A stretch of DNA of 64,000 bases from Streptomyces sp. AM 2-1-1 (lineage in GTDB: Bacteria > Actinomycetota > Actinomycetes > Streptomycetales > Streptomycetaceae): positions 1,116,001 through 1,180,000 of the forward strand of contig NZ_CP119147.1 in assembly GCF_029167645.1 (NCBI RefSeq), in the 5' to 3' direction. Shown one piece after another: positions 1-7,504 of the stretch. The notes under the pieces are model-generated. The model did not search any database and was not told the DNA's origin. It saw nothing but the letters and a program-made list of their open reading frames with translations. Made by a program: the position numbers and the translations under genes. How positions within the stretch are numbered: position 1 is the first letter of the stretch; each line of letters opens with the position of its first letter.

Positions 1-482
1 CTGGCGAGCGTGAACCGTACGCCCGTGTCGCGGGCGGCGCCGATGATCGCCCCGGACAGGTCGCCGGAGCCCCGGGGGAAGACGTAGTGGTGGTCCATCG
101 CCGTGGTGACACCGCCGCGCGCCATCATCGCGAGCGAGCCCTGTGCCGCCGCGCGGACCATCGGCTCGTCGATGCGGGCCCAGGTCGGGTAGAGCGCGAC
201 GAGCCAGTCGAAGAGGTGGGCGTCGGTGGCGAGACCCCGGGTGATCCACTGGTAGAAGTGGTGGTGGGTGTTGACGAGTCCGGGGGTGACCAGGTGGCCG
301 GTGCCGTCGATGCGGCGGACCACACCGGTGAGACCTTCGGGGGCGCGGCCCGCGCCGACGGACTCGATGCGGTTCCCAGCGACGACGACGTGGCCGTGGG
401 AGAACTCGGTGTCGTACGCGTCGACGGTGGCGATCGCGCAGTTCTCGATGACGAGGCGCTGGAGCCCGGCCGGATCGGTCAT
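1..482 (-). CDS. 8-oxoguanine deaminase / guanine-deaminase-like amidohydrolase, N-terminal part (runs off the left edge)
   Basis: The reading frame starts at an ATG (480-482, complement) and stays open to base 1, so only about 160 N-terminal residues are present. It begins MTDPAGLQRLVIENCAIATV, the usual first beta strand of the composite amidohydrolase barrel. It then shows VTPGLVNTHHHFYQW, where the HxH pair supplies the first zinc ligands of the amidohydrolase superfamily. The family deaminates 8-oxoguanine or related purines in the cytosol. It lies 73 bp downstream of uricase on the same strand, last in view of a urate-degradation operon, as is common in Streptomyces. Substrate (8-oxoguanine, guanine or another aminopurine) is inferred from family and context; the C-terminal active-site residues are outside the window. 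Confidence 0.85.
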   Translation of the reverse strand, partial: MTDPAGLQRLVIENCAIATVDAYDTEFSHGHVVVAGNRIESVGAGRAPEGLTGVVRRIDGTGHLVTPGLVNTHHHFYQWITRGLATDAHLFDWLVALYPTWARIDEPMVRAAAQGSLAMMARGGVTTAMDHHYVFPRGSGDLSGAIIGAARDTGVRFTLA

Positions 483-555
483 CGTGTGTCCTTCCGTGAG
501 GGCCGAAATGGGCTGGTGGGCGGTGGCGGGGGCGGGAAGGGCATGGCGGAGCGGC

Positions 556-1524
556 TCAGAGGCTGGTGAGGTCGGCCGGGATGGTCTGCTCGGCGCCGGC
601 GCGCAGCACGGTGGCCTCGATCAGTCCGTAGGGCCGGTCGGCGGCGAGGTAGACCGCGCCGTCCTCCGAGACGTTCTCGAGCCCGAACGGCTCCAGGTCC
701 ACCAGGAAGTGGTGCTTGTTCGGCAGCGAGAAGCGGATCTCGTCGATCTCGTCTCGGTTCTCGATGACCCGCGCGCCCATCTGATGGAGCGTCTGCTGGA
801 GGGAGAGGGAGTACGTCTCGGCGAACGCCAGCAGCACGTGGGCGCGGGCCTGCTGCCAGGACTCCTCCCAGCGGGGCATCTCCTCGGTGGCGTCGGACCA
901 GTGGTACCGCCACCGGGCGGAGACGTCGGTGGCGAGGATGCGGTCGTACGCCTCCTCGAGGGTGGTGTACCGGTCCTTGGCGAACCCCCAGAACTCGGAG
1001 TCGGTGGAGTTCAGGACGGTGAGTTCCTTGAGCCCCGAGACAACCTCCCACCGCTCGCCGTCGTAGGTGATCTGCGCGGTGCGGATCTCCTGCCCCTTGC
1101 GGACGAAGGAGTGGCGCGGGCGGTCCGGGTCCGTGGCGGCGGGGTCCTCGATGCGCTCCCAGGCGTACTCCTCGATCCGGACGCGCGCCCGGGTGATCGC
1201 CGGCTGGGAGGAGACGAAGTGGCGGGCGAGGTGGATGCCGAACTGCTCGGCGGAGTCGATGCCGTGCTCCTTGGCGAACGCGTACACCGTGTTCTTCATG
1301 GTGTCGGTCGGCAGGACGTGGGCGTTGTCGCCCGAGACGTGGACCTCCCGCAGGTCGCCGGAGAGGGAGACCGAGACGTTGAGGTCCTTGATGTGGTGGG
1401 TGCTGCCGTCCCGCACGATCTTGACGACACGGCTCTCGGCCTTGCCGTACTGGTTCTGGCCGAGGACGACGGCGCGGGAGAGGGGGGCGGTACCGCCGGA
1501 GGGTTGCTGCTCGGGAGTGTTCAC
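556..1524 (-). CDS. Uricase (factor-independent urate hydroxylase)
   Basis: A 322-aa cofactor-free urate oxidase that converts urate to 5-hydroxyisourate with O2, releasing peroxide. Family signatures are clear: GQNQYGKAESRVVKI near residue 22 (catalytic Lys), LPTDTMKNTVYAFAKEHG near residue 72 (catalytic Thr), the uricase signature around VLNSTDSEFWGFAKDRYTTL (residues about 163-182), and NKHHFLVDLEPFGLENVSEDG near the C-terminus (catalytic His). Length is typical of bacterial uricases. Start is ATG, followed by a short Gly/Pro/Ser-rich N-terminal tail. It lies downstream of the HIU hydrolase in the same direction, but 264 bp of sequence with a 29-bp tandem repeat separates the two, so it may be processed or expressed separately from the upstream pair. 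Confidence 0.97.
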   Translation of the reverse strand: MNTPEQQPSGGTAPLSRAVVLGQNQYGKAESRVVKIVRDGSTHHIKDLNVSVSLSGDLREVHVSGDNAHVLPTDTMKNTVYAFAKEHGIDSAEQFGIHLARHFVSSQPAITRARVRIEEYAWERIEDPAATDPDRPRHSFVRKGQEIRTAQITYDGERWEVVSGLKELTVLNSTDSEFWGFAKDRYTTLEEAYDRILATDVSARWRYHWSDATEEMPRWEESWQQARAHVLLAFAETYSLSLQQTLHQMGARVIENRDEIDEIRFSLPNKHHFLVDLEPFGLENVSEDGAVYLAADRPYGLIEATVLRAGAEQTIPADLTSL

Positions 1525-1590
1525 GGGCTACCGAAACCTTTCTGCGGGAAGCGGGAGGCGGCGCCGTCAGGGTGCGGGCCCGGGGCGTAC

Positions 1591-1693
1591 GGATACGGCG
1601 GTCGGGGCGTGGTGCCGACGGATACGGCGGTCGGGGCGTGGTGCCGACGGATACGGCGGTCGGGGCGTGGTGCCGACGGATACGGCGGTCGGG
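1591..1693. repeat. 29-bp tandem repeat (3 full copies plus a partial) inside the uricase operon
   Basis: Copies begin at 1591, 1620, 1649 and 1678, each opening GGATACGGCGGTCGGGGCGT; the fourth diverges after 16 bp. The unit length is not a multiple of three. No start codon with a ribosome-binding site serves the array, so it is non-coding. Each junction contains CCGAC-N10-GTCGG, so the transcript could form a row of small hairpins. It occupies the gap between the stop of the HIU hydrolase gene and the start of uricase. Confidence 0.9.
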
Positions 1694-1788
1694 CGGGTGC
1701 TTCCGGCTTCGGCGGACCGCCCCGGCGATACGGGGGGCGGAGCGACCCCCTCGCGGTGGCTGAAGGAGTGGGCCGGACGCGGTGGCCC

Positions 1789-2178
1789 TCAGCTCCCCCG
1801 GTAGACGGAGTAGCCGAACGGGCTGAGCAGCAGGGGCACGTGGTGGTGCTCGCCGGGACGGACGGTGAAGACGATCGCCACCTCCGGAAAGAACGCTCCG
1901 CCTTCCATGGGCCCGGCGGCGGAACTTCCCTTCTCCTGTGCGGAGTAGGCGCCGGTGTCGAACTCCAGGCGCACCTGTGCGGCGTCCTCGGGAAGGGCGG
2001 GCAGATCCGCGCATCGGCCGTCCGGGTCGGTCAGCGAACCGCCGAGCGGAGTCCAGCCGGCGGTGGCGTCGGCCCGGGTGGAGACACGGACGGGGACGGA
2101 GGCCGCGGGGCGGCCGACAGAGGTGTCCAGGACGTGCGTGGACACCGTGGCGGTGGTGTCGGTACTCAGGACCGTCAC
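1789..2178 (-). CDS. 5-hydroxyisourate hydrolase (transthyretin-like)
   Basis: A 129-aa HIU hydrolase acting directly after uricase: 5-hydroxyisourate to OHCU. The N-terminal VSTHVLDTSVGRPA carries the conserved His of the family, the middle holds PEVAIVFTV, followed by HHHVPLLLSPFGYSVYRGS, and the protein ends in the diagnostic C-terminal YRGS tetrapeptide. Its ATG overlaps the TGA of the OHCU decarboxylase gene by four bases (2175-2178), so the two are translationally coupled. It is full length for a bacterial HIU hydrolase and has no signal peptide, so it is cytosolic. Confidence 0.96.
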   Translation of the reverse strand: MTVLSTDTTATVSTHVLDTSVGRPAASVPVRVSTRADATAGWTPLGGSLTDPDGRCADLPALPEDAAQVRLEFDTGAYSAQEKGSSAAGPMEGGAFFPEVAIVFTVRPGEHHHVPLLLSPFGYSVYRGS

Positions 2179-2684
2179 TCCCCTTCGGTCAGGAGGCGGG
2201 TCAGCCGGATACGGTTGATCTTGCCCAGCTCGGTGCGGGTCGTCGCGTTCTCCCGGTCGGGCGTGTTCGTCGTCCGGGTCCGCAGGGCGTCGCGCATCTG
2301 CTCACCGGTGGCGCCGGTGGCGCAGATCAGGAAGACGTGTCCGAAACGCTCCTGGTAGGCCAGGTTCAGCTCCAGCATCTCGGCCCGGAGCGCCTCCGAG
2401 GCGTCCGTCATTCCCCGCTGCTCCCGCTCGGAGGCGGGATCGCCGGGTTTCGGCCGTCCGATCGGCGGGTGGCCGGCCATCGCCTCGGCCAGGTCGCCCG
2501 GGGAGAGCGCCGCGGTCGCCGCGTCGCTCGCGGTGAGCAGGTCGTCGGCGGTCGCGTACGGATGCCCGGTGAGCAGAGCTCTGCCCCAGGCCGTGCTGGA
2601 GCAGATCTCGTGCAGTACGCGGGCGACTTCGTCGTGCGCCAGGGCGTTGAACCGGGCCAGGCCCGGTGGCGAGCTCGACTCCAC
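2175..2684 (-). CDS. 2-oxo-4-hydroxy-4-carboxy-5-ureidoimidazoline (OHCU) decarboxylase
   Basis: A 169-aa cytosolic enzyme that decarboxylates OHCU to S-allantoin. Visible family features are ARFNALAHDEVARVLHEICSS at the N-terminus (residues about 10-30), GHPPIGRPK (residues about 90-98, containing the conserved His of the HPxIG motif), YQERFGHVFLICATG (residues about 118-132) and a C-terminal helix GKINRIRLTRLL. The start is a GTG at 2684 with GGAGG about 5 bases upstream. It is the first structural gene of the urate block. Upstream, at 2757-2771, is a perfect inverted repeat that may be an operator. Confidence 0.94.
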   Translation of the reverse strand: MESSSPPGLARFNALAHDEVARVLHEICSSTAWGRALLTGHPYATADDLLTASDAATAALSPGDLAEAMAGHPPIGRPKPGDPASEREQRGMTDASEALRAEMLELNLAYQERFGHVFLICATGATGEQMRDALRTRTTNTPDRENATTRTELGKINRIRLTRLLTEGE

Positions 2685-2756
2685 GGAGCCTCCGCGCTGT
2701 TCGTCGCTGTGCGTCGTACGGGGTGCGAACAGCTAACGCCCCTGCGCGACACCACG

Positions 2757-2771
2757 TCAACACTTTGTTGA
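2757..2771. promoter_or_regulatory. Inverted repeat TCAACA-CTT-TGTTGA upstream of the urate operon
   Basis: Perfect 6-bp arms with a 3-bp spacer, 73 bases upstream of the OHCU decarboxylase start, in the 133-bp gap behind the HTH regulator gene. It is A/T-rich compared with its surroundings, and TTGAAATTGACC adjoins it. Its symmetry and position suit a dimeric repressor site or promoter element for the operon. No binding protein can be assigned from sequence; the HTH_22-type regulator next door is one candidate. Confidence 0.45.
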
Positions 2772-2817
2772 AATTGACCTGACGGGCGGGCGAGCCGGTT
2801 CCCGTCCGGACGGCCCG

Positions 2818-3189
2818 TCAGACGCCCTTCTCCCGGTTGAGGTAGTTGTAGACGGTGAACCGGCTGACACCGAGAGCGCTCGCCACCGTCTCCACCCCGT
2901 GCCGCACGGTGAAGGCGCCCCGGGCCTCCAGGGTGCGGACCACGGACTGCTTGGCCCGGCGGTCCAACTCCGCCAACGGCCCGCCGTACGTCCGTTCCAT
3001 GGCGGAGAGGATGTGGTCCAGCGAGTCGGAGAGCTGGGGCAGCCGTACCGCCAGGACGTCCTTCCCCTCCCAGGCGAGCACCACATCGTCCGGCCGGGCC
3101 TCGGCGGCTTCCAGCAACTCGGCGCCCAACGCGTCGGCCAGGGGCTGCACGGCGACGGCCAAGGGGTGGTCCGGTACGGCGGCACTCAC
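2818..3189 (-). CDS. DNA-binding regulator with C-terminal HTH_22 (YheO/DauR-type) domain
   Basis: A 123-aa protein. The C-terminal half (residues about 72-119) reads LAELDRRAKQSVVRTLEARG, then VETVASALGVSRFTVYNYLNR, a helix-turn-helix like that of YheO/DauR regulators, which normally also carry an N-terminal PAS-like sensory domain. Here the N-terminal half (residues 1-70) is short and resembles no sensor I can name. The start is a GTG that overlaps the stop of the upstream small gene by four bases (GTGA), so the two are coupled. It sits immediately upstream of the OHCU/HIU/uricase genes on the same strand, suggesting local control of purine breakdown. That role is inference. Confidence 0.8.
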   Translation of the reverse strand: MSAAVPDHPLAVAVQPLADALGAELLEAAEARPDDVVLAWEGKDVLAVRLPQLSDSLDHILSAMERTYGGPLAELDRRAKQSVVRTLEARGAFTVRHGVETVASALGVSRFTVYNYLNREKGV

Positions 3190-3437
3190 CGCTCCCCCTC
3201 ACCGATCACGTTGACCTGGAGCGTGATCCGGGTCGCGCCGGCGGCGAGAGTGCGCCGGAGCAGTTCGTCCACGGCCGTCAGCACCACGTCCGCGCCGCCC
3301 TCCGCCGTGTTGCCGAACGGACCCACGTCCACCGCGTCCAGCGGCGCCGTGCCCACGACCTCGCGGGCCACCGCCGCGTGCGCCGGGATCTCGTCGAGAT
3401 CGAAGGGCTCGGTGGTGAATTCCACCCTCAGACGCAC
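3186..3437 (-). CDS. Small thiamine-binding / DUF77-like protein
   Basis: An 83-aa protein starting at a GTG (3435-3437) with GGAGGC five bases upstream. The sequence runs RLRVEFTTEPFDLDEIPAHA ... VDVGPFGNTAEGGADVVLTA ... RRTLAAGATRITLQVNVIG. The closing QVNVIG strand and overall alpha/beta pattern resemble the single-domain MTH1187/YkoF-type thiamine-binding family. It overlaps the HTH regulator gene by four bases and is probably the first gene of that transcript. A small-ligand-binding role is likely; the ligand is not evident from sequence. Confidence 0.6.
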   Translation of the reverse strand: MRLRVEFTTEPFDLDEIPAHAAVAREVVGTAPLDAVDVGPFGNTAEGGADVVLTAVDELLRRTLAAGATRITLQVNVIGEGER

Positions 3438-3810
3438 GGTGCCTCCCTGGAGTCGCGGCCGGTGTGCGGGCCGCCCCGGCCCCGACTGTAACGCGGGGCC
3501 GCGCGCGGTCTCGCCGGTCTGCAGGAGCGGCTGCCGCTCGGGCCGCTTCGGGCGGAAACAGCGCGGACCGGCTGACCGACGGCCCCTGCCGGAGGACGAT
3601 GTACGGGCACGGGGAGGCCGAGGGACGCCCCCACGGACCCGACCGGGCACCGCGCGGCCCGGCCCTCGGCCGGCCCGAGCACCCCGCCCACCACGCCCGA
3701 AGCTCCGGACCCGCCCTGCCGTCATCCGCCTCCTCTGCCCGCCCCTCGCCCCTCGCCCCTCGCCCGCAGAACGCCGCGCCGGTCTCCGGGCGGCGGCCGA
3801 AGGAGACCTT
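3438..3810. other. 373-bp divergent intergenic region
   Basis: Separates the minus-strand thiamine-binding-like gene from the plus-strand zinc-ribbon gene, so it should hold both promoters. Open frames here lack ribosome-binding sites and have Arg/Pro-biased composition. I see no clear -35/-10 pair, repeat or RNA structure. Confidence 0.5.
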
Positions 3811-4641
3811 GTGGAACCCGCGCACGTGCGCTGCCCCGTCTGTCTGCGCGACCACACGTTCGTGACGCCCGTCCACTCCTGTCCCTGCGGTGCCCCGACC
3901 GCCCTGCGGCCGGTGCGCGGCGCACCCGTCACCGCGGTCACCCAGCGCGTCTGGGAGGAGTGCTGGGTCGTCGCGCGGTGCTTCGCCTGCGGGCGCGACG
4001 ACCACTGGCCGCAACCGGAGCTCGGATGCCCCTGCGGTACGGTCCTGCGCGTCCCGGTCGTGCGTGCGGAGTCGCCGGCCGCCCCCGGCACGGAACCGGA
4101 GACCGGAGCCGGTACGCGACGGGGGGACGGGATCGATGCGCCACCCGTGGTCGACCCCGGCACCGGCCCCGGCACGGAAGCCGGGTCCGCCGCCGGACCG
4201 GAGCCGGAGGCCGCGCCCTCCGCCCGCGTCCCCCTCCCCCGTGCCGCGGCTCGTTCTCCGCGCCCGCCGTTCCGGCCGCTGCCGATCCACACCGCCCGCG
4301 ACGCGGTGACGGTGGCGGGTCTGTACCTCGGCTGGCTCGGCTTCCAGGGGATCGTCCAGCCGCCCGAACGCCCCGCCTCCCGGGTCGATCTGCGGGCCGA
4401 GGGAGCACTCGCGCAGGTGGAGACCTCGACCCTCGCGACCGGGGTGCGGGAGATCGAGTGCCTCTGGCTGAACGCGCTCAGCGAGTCCGTGACCGGTGTC
4501 TTCTTCTCCCTCTCCGGATACGAGGACGCCGCCACCCGGCGCGCGGATCTGGTGTCGATGCCGCTGTTCGCGATCGACTCCACCGGCACCCCGCAGCCGG
4601 CCAACCGCGCCGCCGAGGAGCTCCTGCGCGCGGGGGCGTAG
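3811..4641 (+). CDS. Zinc-ribbon protein with a degenerate Mrr-like C-terminal domain
   Basis: A 276-aa protein starting at GTG with AGGAG six bases upstream. Residues about 7-80 carry four Cys pairs or half-pairs (CPVC, CPCG, CFAC, CPCG), two zinc ribbons in tandem. Residues about 85-155 are a Pro/Gly/Glu/Ala-rich linker. Residues about 165-276 (HTARDAVTVAGLYLGWLGFQ ... VDLRAEGALAQVETS ... GVFFSLSGYEDAATRRAD ... MPLFAIDSTG) follow the strand/helix order of Mrr-type PD-(D/E)xK nucleases. The D (in VDLRAEG) is present, but the usual QxK is QVE here. The Mrr relation is inference from pattern. It could be a nuclease-fold protein that has lost cleavage, perhaps a DNA- or RNA-binding factor. Confidence 0.65.
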   Translation: MEPAHVRCPVCLRDHTFVTPVHSCPCGAPTALRPVRGAPVTAVTQRVWEECWVVARCFACGRDDHWPQPELGCPCGTVLRVPVVRAESPAAPGTEPETGAGTRRGDGIDAPPVVDPGTGPGTEAGSAAGPEPEAAPSARVPLPRAAARSPRPPFRPLPIHTARDAVTVAGLYLGWLGFQGIVQPPERPASRVDLRAEGALAQVETSTLATGVREIECLWLNALSESVTGVFFSLSGYEDAATRRADLVSMPLFAIDSTGTPQPANRAAEELLRAGA

Positions 4642-4747
4642 ACGGTGTCCGGCGGTGTCCGAGGAGCGCGGCGGAACGTCGCCCGGCACCCGGCCGACTT
4701 CCGGCGTCCAGGTACCCGGGCGGGCCTCCGCTCGCCATACTGGCCGT

Positions 4748-5359
4748 ATGCGCATCCGCTCCGCCAGACGCTCCGATCTCCGCCGCCTCCAGGACATCGA
4801 GCGCGCGGCGGGAGAGCCGTTCAGAGCCCTGGGAATGGCAGACGTCGCCGACGACGAACCGCCCTCCCTCGCACTGCTGGAGAGCTACCGGGCGGCCGGG
4901 CGCTGCTGGGTGGCAGCCCATCCCCACGCCCGTGAGGACGACCGGCCCGTCGGCTATCTCCTCGCGGATCCGGTGGACGGCGCCGCCCACATCGAACAGG
5001 TGTCGGTCGATCCCTCGGCGGCCCGGCTCGGCATCGGCCGGGCACTCATCGATCACGTCGCCGCGTGGGCGGAGGAACAGGGCCTCGCCGCGCTCACCCT
5101 GACGACCTTCGCCGACGTCCCGTGGAACGCGCCGTACTACGCGCGCATCGGGTTCACCGTGCTGCGCGAGGAGGAACTCACCGACGGGCTGCGGCGGATC
5201 AGGGCCGAAGAGGTGGACAGCGGCCTGCACCTGCGGCCCCGGGTCTGCATGCGCCGCGCACCGGCCCGGATCGCCCTGCCCAGGCCCGTCGCCCCGACGG
5301 CGGTCGCCCGGCCTGCGGGCCGGGGCCAGCGGGCCGACGTTGTCAGTGGCGAACGCTAG
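4748..5359 (+). CDS. GNAT-family N-acetyltransferase
   Basis: A 203-aa GCN5-related acetyltransferase. It opens MRIRSARRSDLRRLQDIERA, a typical first strand and helix. The acetyl-CoA pyrophosphate loop is ARLGIGRALIDHVAAWAEEQ (residues about 95-114), and the C-terminal motif B is PWNAPYYARIGFTVL. The last 35 or so residues are an Arg/Pro/Ala tail outside the fold. The acceptor is unknown. The start ATG is chosen because the GNAT fold begins there and in-frame upstream sequence overlaps the preceding gene. Nine bases separate it from the next small gene, so the two are probably co-transcribed. Confidence 0.88.
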   Translation: MRIRSARRSDLRRLQDIERAAGEPFRALGMADVADDEPPSLALLESYRAAGRCWVAAHPHAREDDRPVGYLLADPVDGAAHIEQVSVDPSAARLGIGRALIDHVAAWAEEQGLAALTLTTFADVPWNAPYYARIGFTVLREEELTDGLRRIRAEEVDSGLHLRPRVCMRRAPARIALPRPVAPTAVARPAGRGQRADVVSGER

Positions 5360-5368
5360 CCTGCGAGC

Positions 5369-5626
5369 ATGGCTTTGACCGACCGTCACCTGTCCTCCGA
5401 CCGGACCCTCCCCGCCGACCCGGCGCCGGCGCCCGGCCACACCGACGACGCACGCCCCGGCGGCCGCACCGGCCCGTCCGCCGACGAGACCAACGCGGCC
5501 ATCCGGGCCCTCGTCGACTCCCGCGCCGGACGCGACTGGTCCTCCGAGGCGTACGAGGTCCTGCTCATCGAATGGGCGGCCGCGACCCGGGACCCCGGGC
5601 GGCCCGAGGTGGTCGAAGCCGCCTGA
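5369..5626 (+). CDS. Small conserved-type hypothetical protein (85 aa)
   Basis: An acidic 85-aa protein. The first 40 residues are Pro/Ala/Asp-rich and probably disordered. The second half, DETNAAIRALVDSRAGRDWS then EAYEVLLIEWAAATRDP, forms two predicted amphipathic helices. There is no signal peptide or membrane segment. It starts at an ATG nine bases after the acetyltransferase stop, so the genes probably form a two-gene unit. I do not recognise a family; codon bias is typical of the neighbours, which supports it being real. Confidence 0.7.
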   Translation: MALTDRHLSSDRTLPADPAPAPGHTDDARPGGRTGPSADETNAAIRALVDSRAGRDWSSEAYEVLLIEWAAATRDPGRPEVVEAA

Positions 5627-5658
5627 GGTCCTGGCGGGCCGCCCTGGTGCCGGGCGGG

Positions 5659-7359
5659 TCAGCGCAGGTCGCCCTCGGCGTACTCCGTCCCCTCCGCCCG
5701 GGCGGTCCGCTCGCGCAGCTCGACCCGGCGGATCTTGCCGGAGATGGTCTTGGGCAGCTCCGCGAACTCCAGCCTGCGCAGGCGCTTGTACGGGGCGAGG
5801 ACGGCGCGGGAGTGCGCGAACAGCACCTTGGCGGTGTCCGGTCCGGGTTCCCAGCCCTCGGCGAGTACGACGTACGCCTTCGGCACGGAGAGCCGGAGCG
5901 GGTCGGGGGCGGGCACGACCGCTGCCTCCGCGACCGCCTCGTGCTCCAGGAGGGCGCTCTCCAGCTCGAAGGGCGAGATCTTGTAGTCGGAGGACTTGAA
6001 CACGTCGTCCGCGCGGCCGATGTAGGTGATGTATCCGTCCTCGTCGCGGGCGCCGATGTCCCCGGTGCGGTAGTAGCCGCCCGCCATCGCCTCCGCCGTA
6101 CGCTCGGGGTCGCCGCGGTAGCCGGTCATCAGGCCCACCGGCGCCGCTGCGAGGTCGAGCGCGATCTCCCCCTCGGTGGCGCCGGGTTCGCCGGTGAGCG
6201 GGTCGAGCAGCTCGACCCGGTAGCCGGGGGTGGGGCGGCCCATCGAGCCGGCCTTCACCTGTTGGCCGGGTGAGTTGGCGACCTGGACCGCGGTCTCGGT
6301 CTGCCCGAAGCCGTCCCGGACGGTGACGCCCCACGCTCGCCGTACCGTCTCGATGACCTCGGGGTTGAGCGGCTCCCCGGCCGCGACGACCTCGCGCGGC
6401 GGGTGCGCGAGCTGGGTGAGGTCGGCCTGGATGAGCATCCGCCAGACGGTGGGCGGCGCACAGAAGCTGGTGATGCCCGACCGGTCCATCTCGGCCATCA
6501 GGCGGGCGGCGTCGAAACGCTGGTAGTTGAAGATGAAGACGGTGGCCTCGGCGTTCCAGGGGGCGAACAGGTTGGACCAGGCGTGCTTGGCCCAACCGGG
6601 CGAGGAGATGTTGAGATGGACGTCTCCGGGCCGCAGCCCGATCCAGTACATGGTCGCCAGGTGACCTACGGGGTAGGACACATGGGTGTGTTCCACCAGC
6701 TTCGGGCGGGCGGTCGTGCCGGAGGTGAAGTAGAGCATCAGCGGCTCGTCCGAGGCGGTCGGCCGGTCCGGTACGTACACCGGGGAGTGTTCGCCGACGC
6801 CGGCGTAGGAGCCCCACCCCTCCGGGACCCCGGAGCCGTCGCCGCGCGCCGGGTCCCCCACCGCCAGGCGCGTGTAGGAGCCCGGGACCCCGTCGAACTT
6901 GGCGGTGTCCTCCGCGCGCACGATCACGTGGCGGACCCGGCCCCGCTCGACGCGGTCACGCAGGTCGAGCGGTCCGAGCAGCGGGGTGGCGGGGATGACC
7001 ACGGCGCGCAGCTTCATCGCCGCGAGCGCGGTCTCCCACAACTCGACCTGGTTGCCCAGCATCACGAGGATGCGGTCGCCCTCCCGCACGCCCTGGGCGG
7101 CGAGCCAGTTGGCCGCCTGGTTGGAGCGGGCCGACATGAGGGCGAACGACGTCTCGGTGCGGCGGCCGTCCTCCTCCACGATGTGCAGGGCGGTCCGGTC
7201 GTTTCCCCGGGCGATCACGTCGAACCAGTCGAGCGCCCAGTTGAAGTGAGCGGCGCGGGGCCAGCGGAATCCCGCGTACGCGGTCGCCCAGTCCTCGCGG
7301 TGCTGGAGCAGGAAGTCCCGGGCGGCCCGGAACGTCTCCGTCGCGCTGTCTGCCGACAT
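5659..7359 (-). CDS. AMP-dependent acyl-CoA synthetase (acetyl/medium-chain acyl-CoA synthetase type)
   Basis: A 566-aa adenylate-forming enzyme that activates a carboxylic acid as acyl-AMP and transfers it to CoA. The phosphate-binding A3 motif is LYFTSGTTARPKLVEH (residues about 215-230), A5 is DGFGQTETA, and A7/A8 are YYRTGDIGARDEDGYITYIG then RADDVFKSSDYKISPFELES. The catalytic-Lys A10 motif is LPKTISGKIRRVELR near the C-terminus. The GWAKHAWSNLFAPWNAEATV region and overall length match the ACSM/medium-chain branch. Substrate chain length cannot be read from sequence. It is cytosolic, monocistronic and convergent with the small gene at 5369. Confidence 0.92.
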   Translation of the reverse strand: MSADSATETFRAARDFLLQHREDWATAYAGFRWPRAAHFNWALDWFDVIARGNDRTALHIVEEDGRRTETSFALMSARSNQAANWLAAQGVREGDRILVMLGNQVELWETALAAMKLRAVVIPATPLLGPLDLRDRVERGRVRHVIVRAEDTAKFDGVPGSYTRLAVGDPARGDGSGVPEGWGSYAGVGEHSPVYVPDRPTASDEPLMLYFTSGTTARPKLVEHTHVSYPVGHLATMYWIGLRPGDVHLNISSPGWAKHAWSNLFAPWNAEATVFIFNYQRFDAARLMAEMDRSGITSFCAPPTVWRMLIQADLTQLAHPPREVVAAGEPLNPEVIETVRRAWGVTVRDGFGQTETAVQVANSPGQQVKAGSMGRPTPGYRVELLDPLTGEPGATEGEIALDLAAAPVGLMTGYRGDPERTAEAMAGGYYRTGDIGARDEDGYITYIGRADDVFKSSDYKISPFELESALLEHEAVAEAAVVPAPDPLRLSVPKAYVVLAEGWEPGPDTAKVLFAHSRAVLAPYKRLRRLEFAELPKTISGKIRRVELRERTARAEGTEYAEGDLR

Positions 7360-7504
7360 GTGTCCTCCTCGGTGCGGACCGGACCGGTCGTTTCCGGTGA
7401 TTCAACCAGTCACGCCGGCTTCGGGACCCCCGCGGGGGTGGGCGGTCCGCTCGGACCCGGGGTCCGCCCCGGGACCCGGGGGCCGCACGGTCCGGCCGCT
7501 CCGC

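Noticed and set aside
1591..1693. Possible CRISPR array
   Set aside because: The units are directly adjacent without spacers and there are no cas genes; it is a simple tandem repeat.
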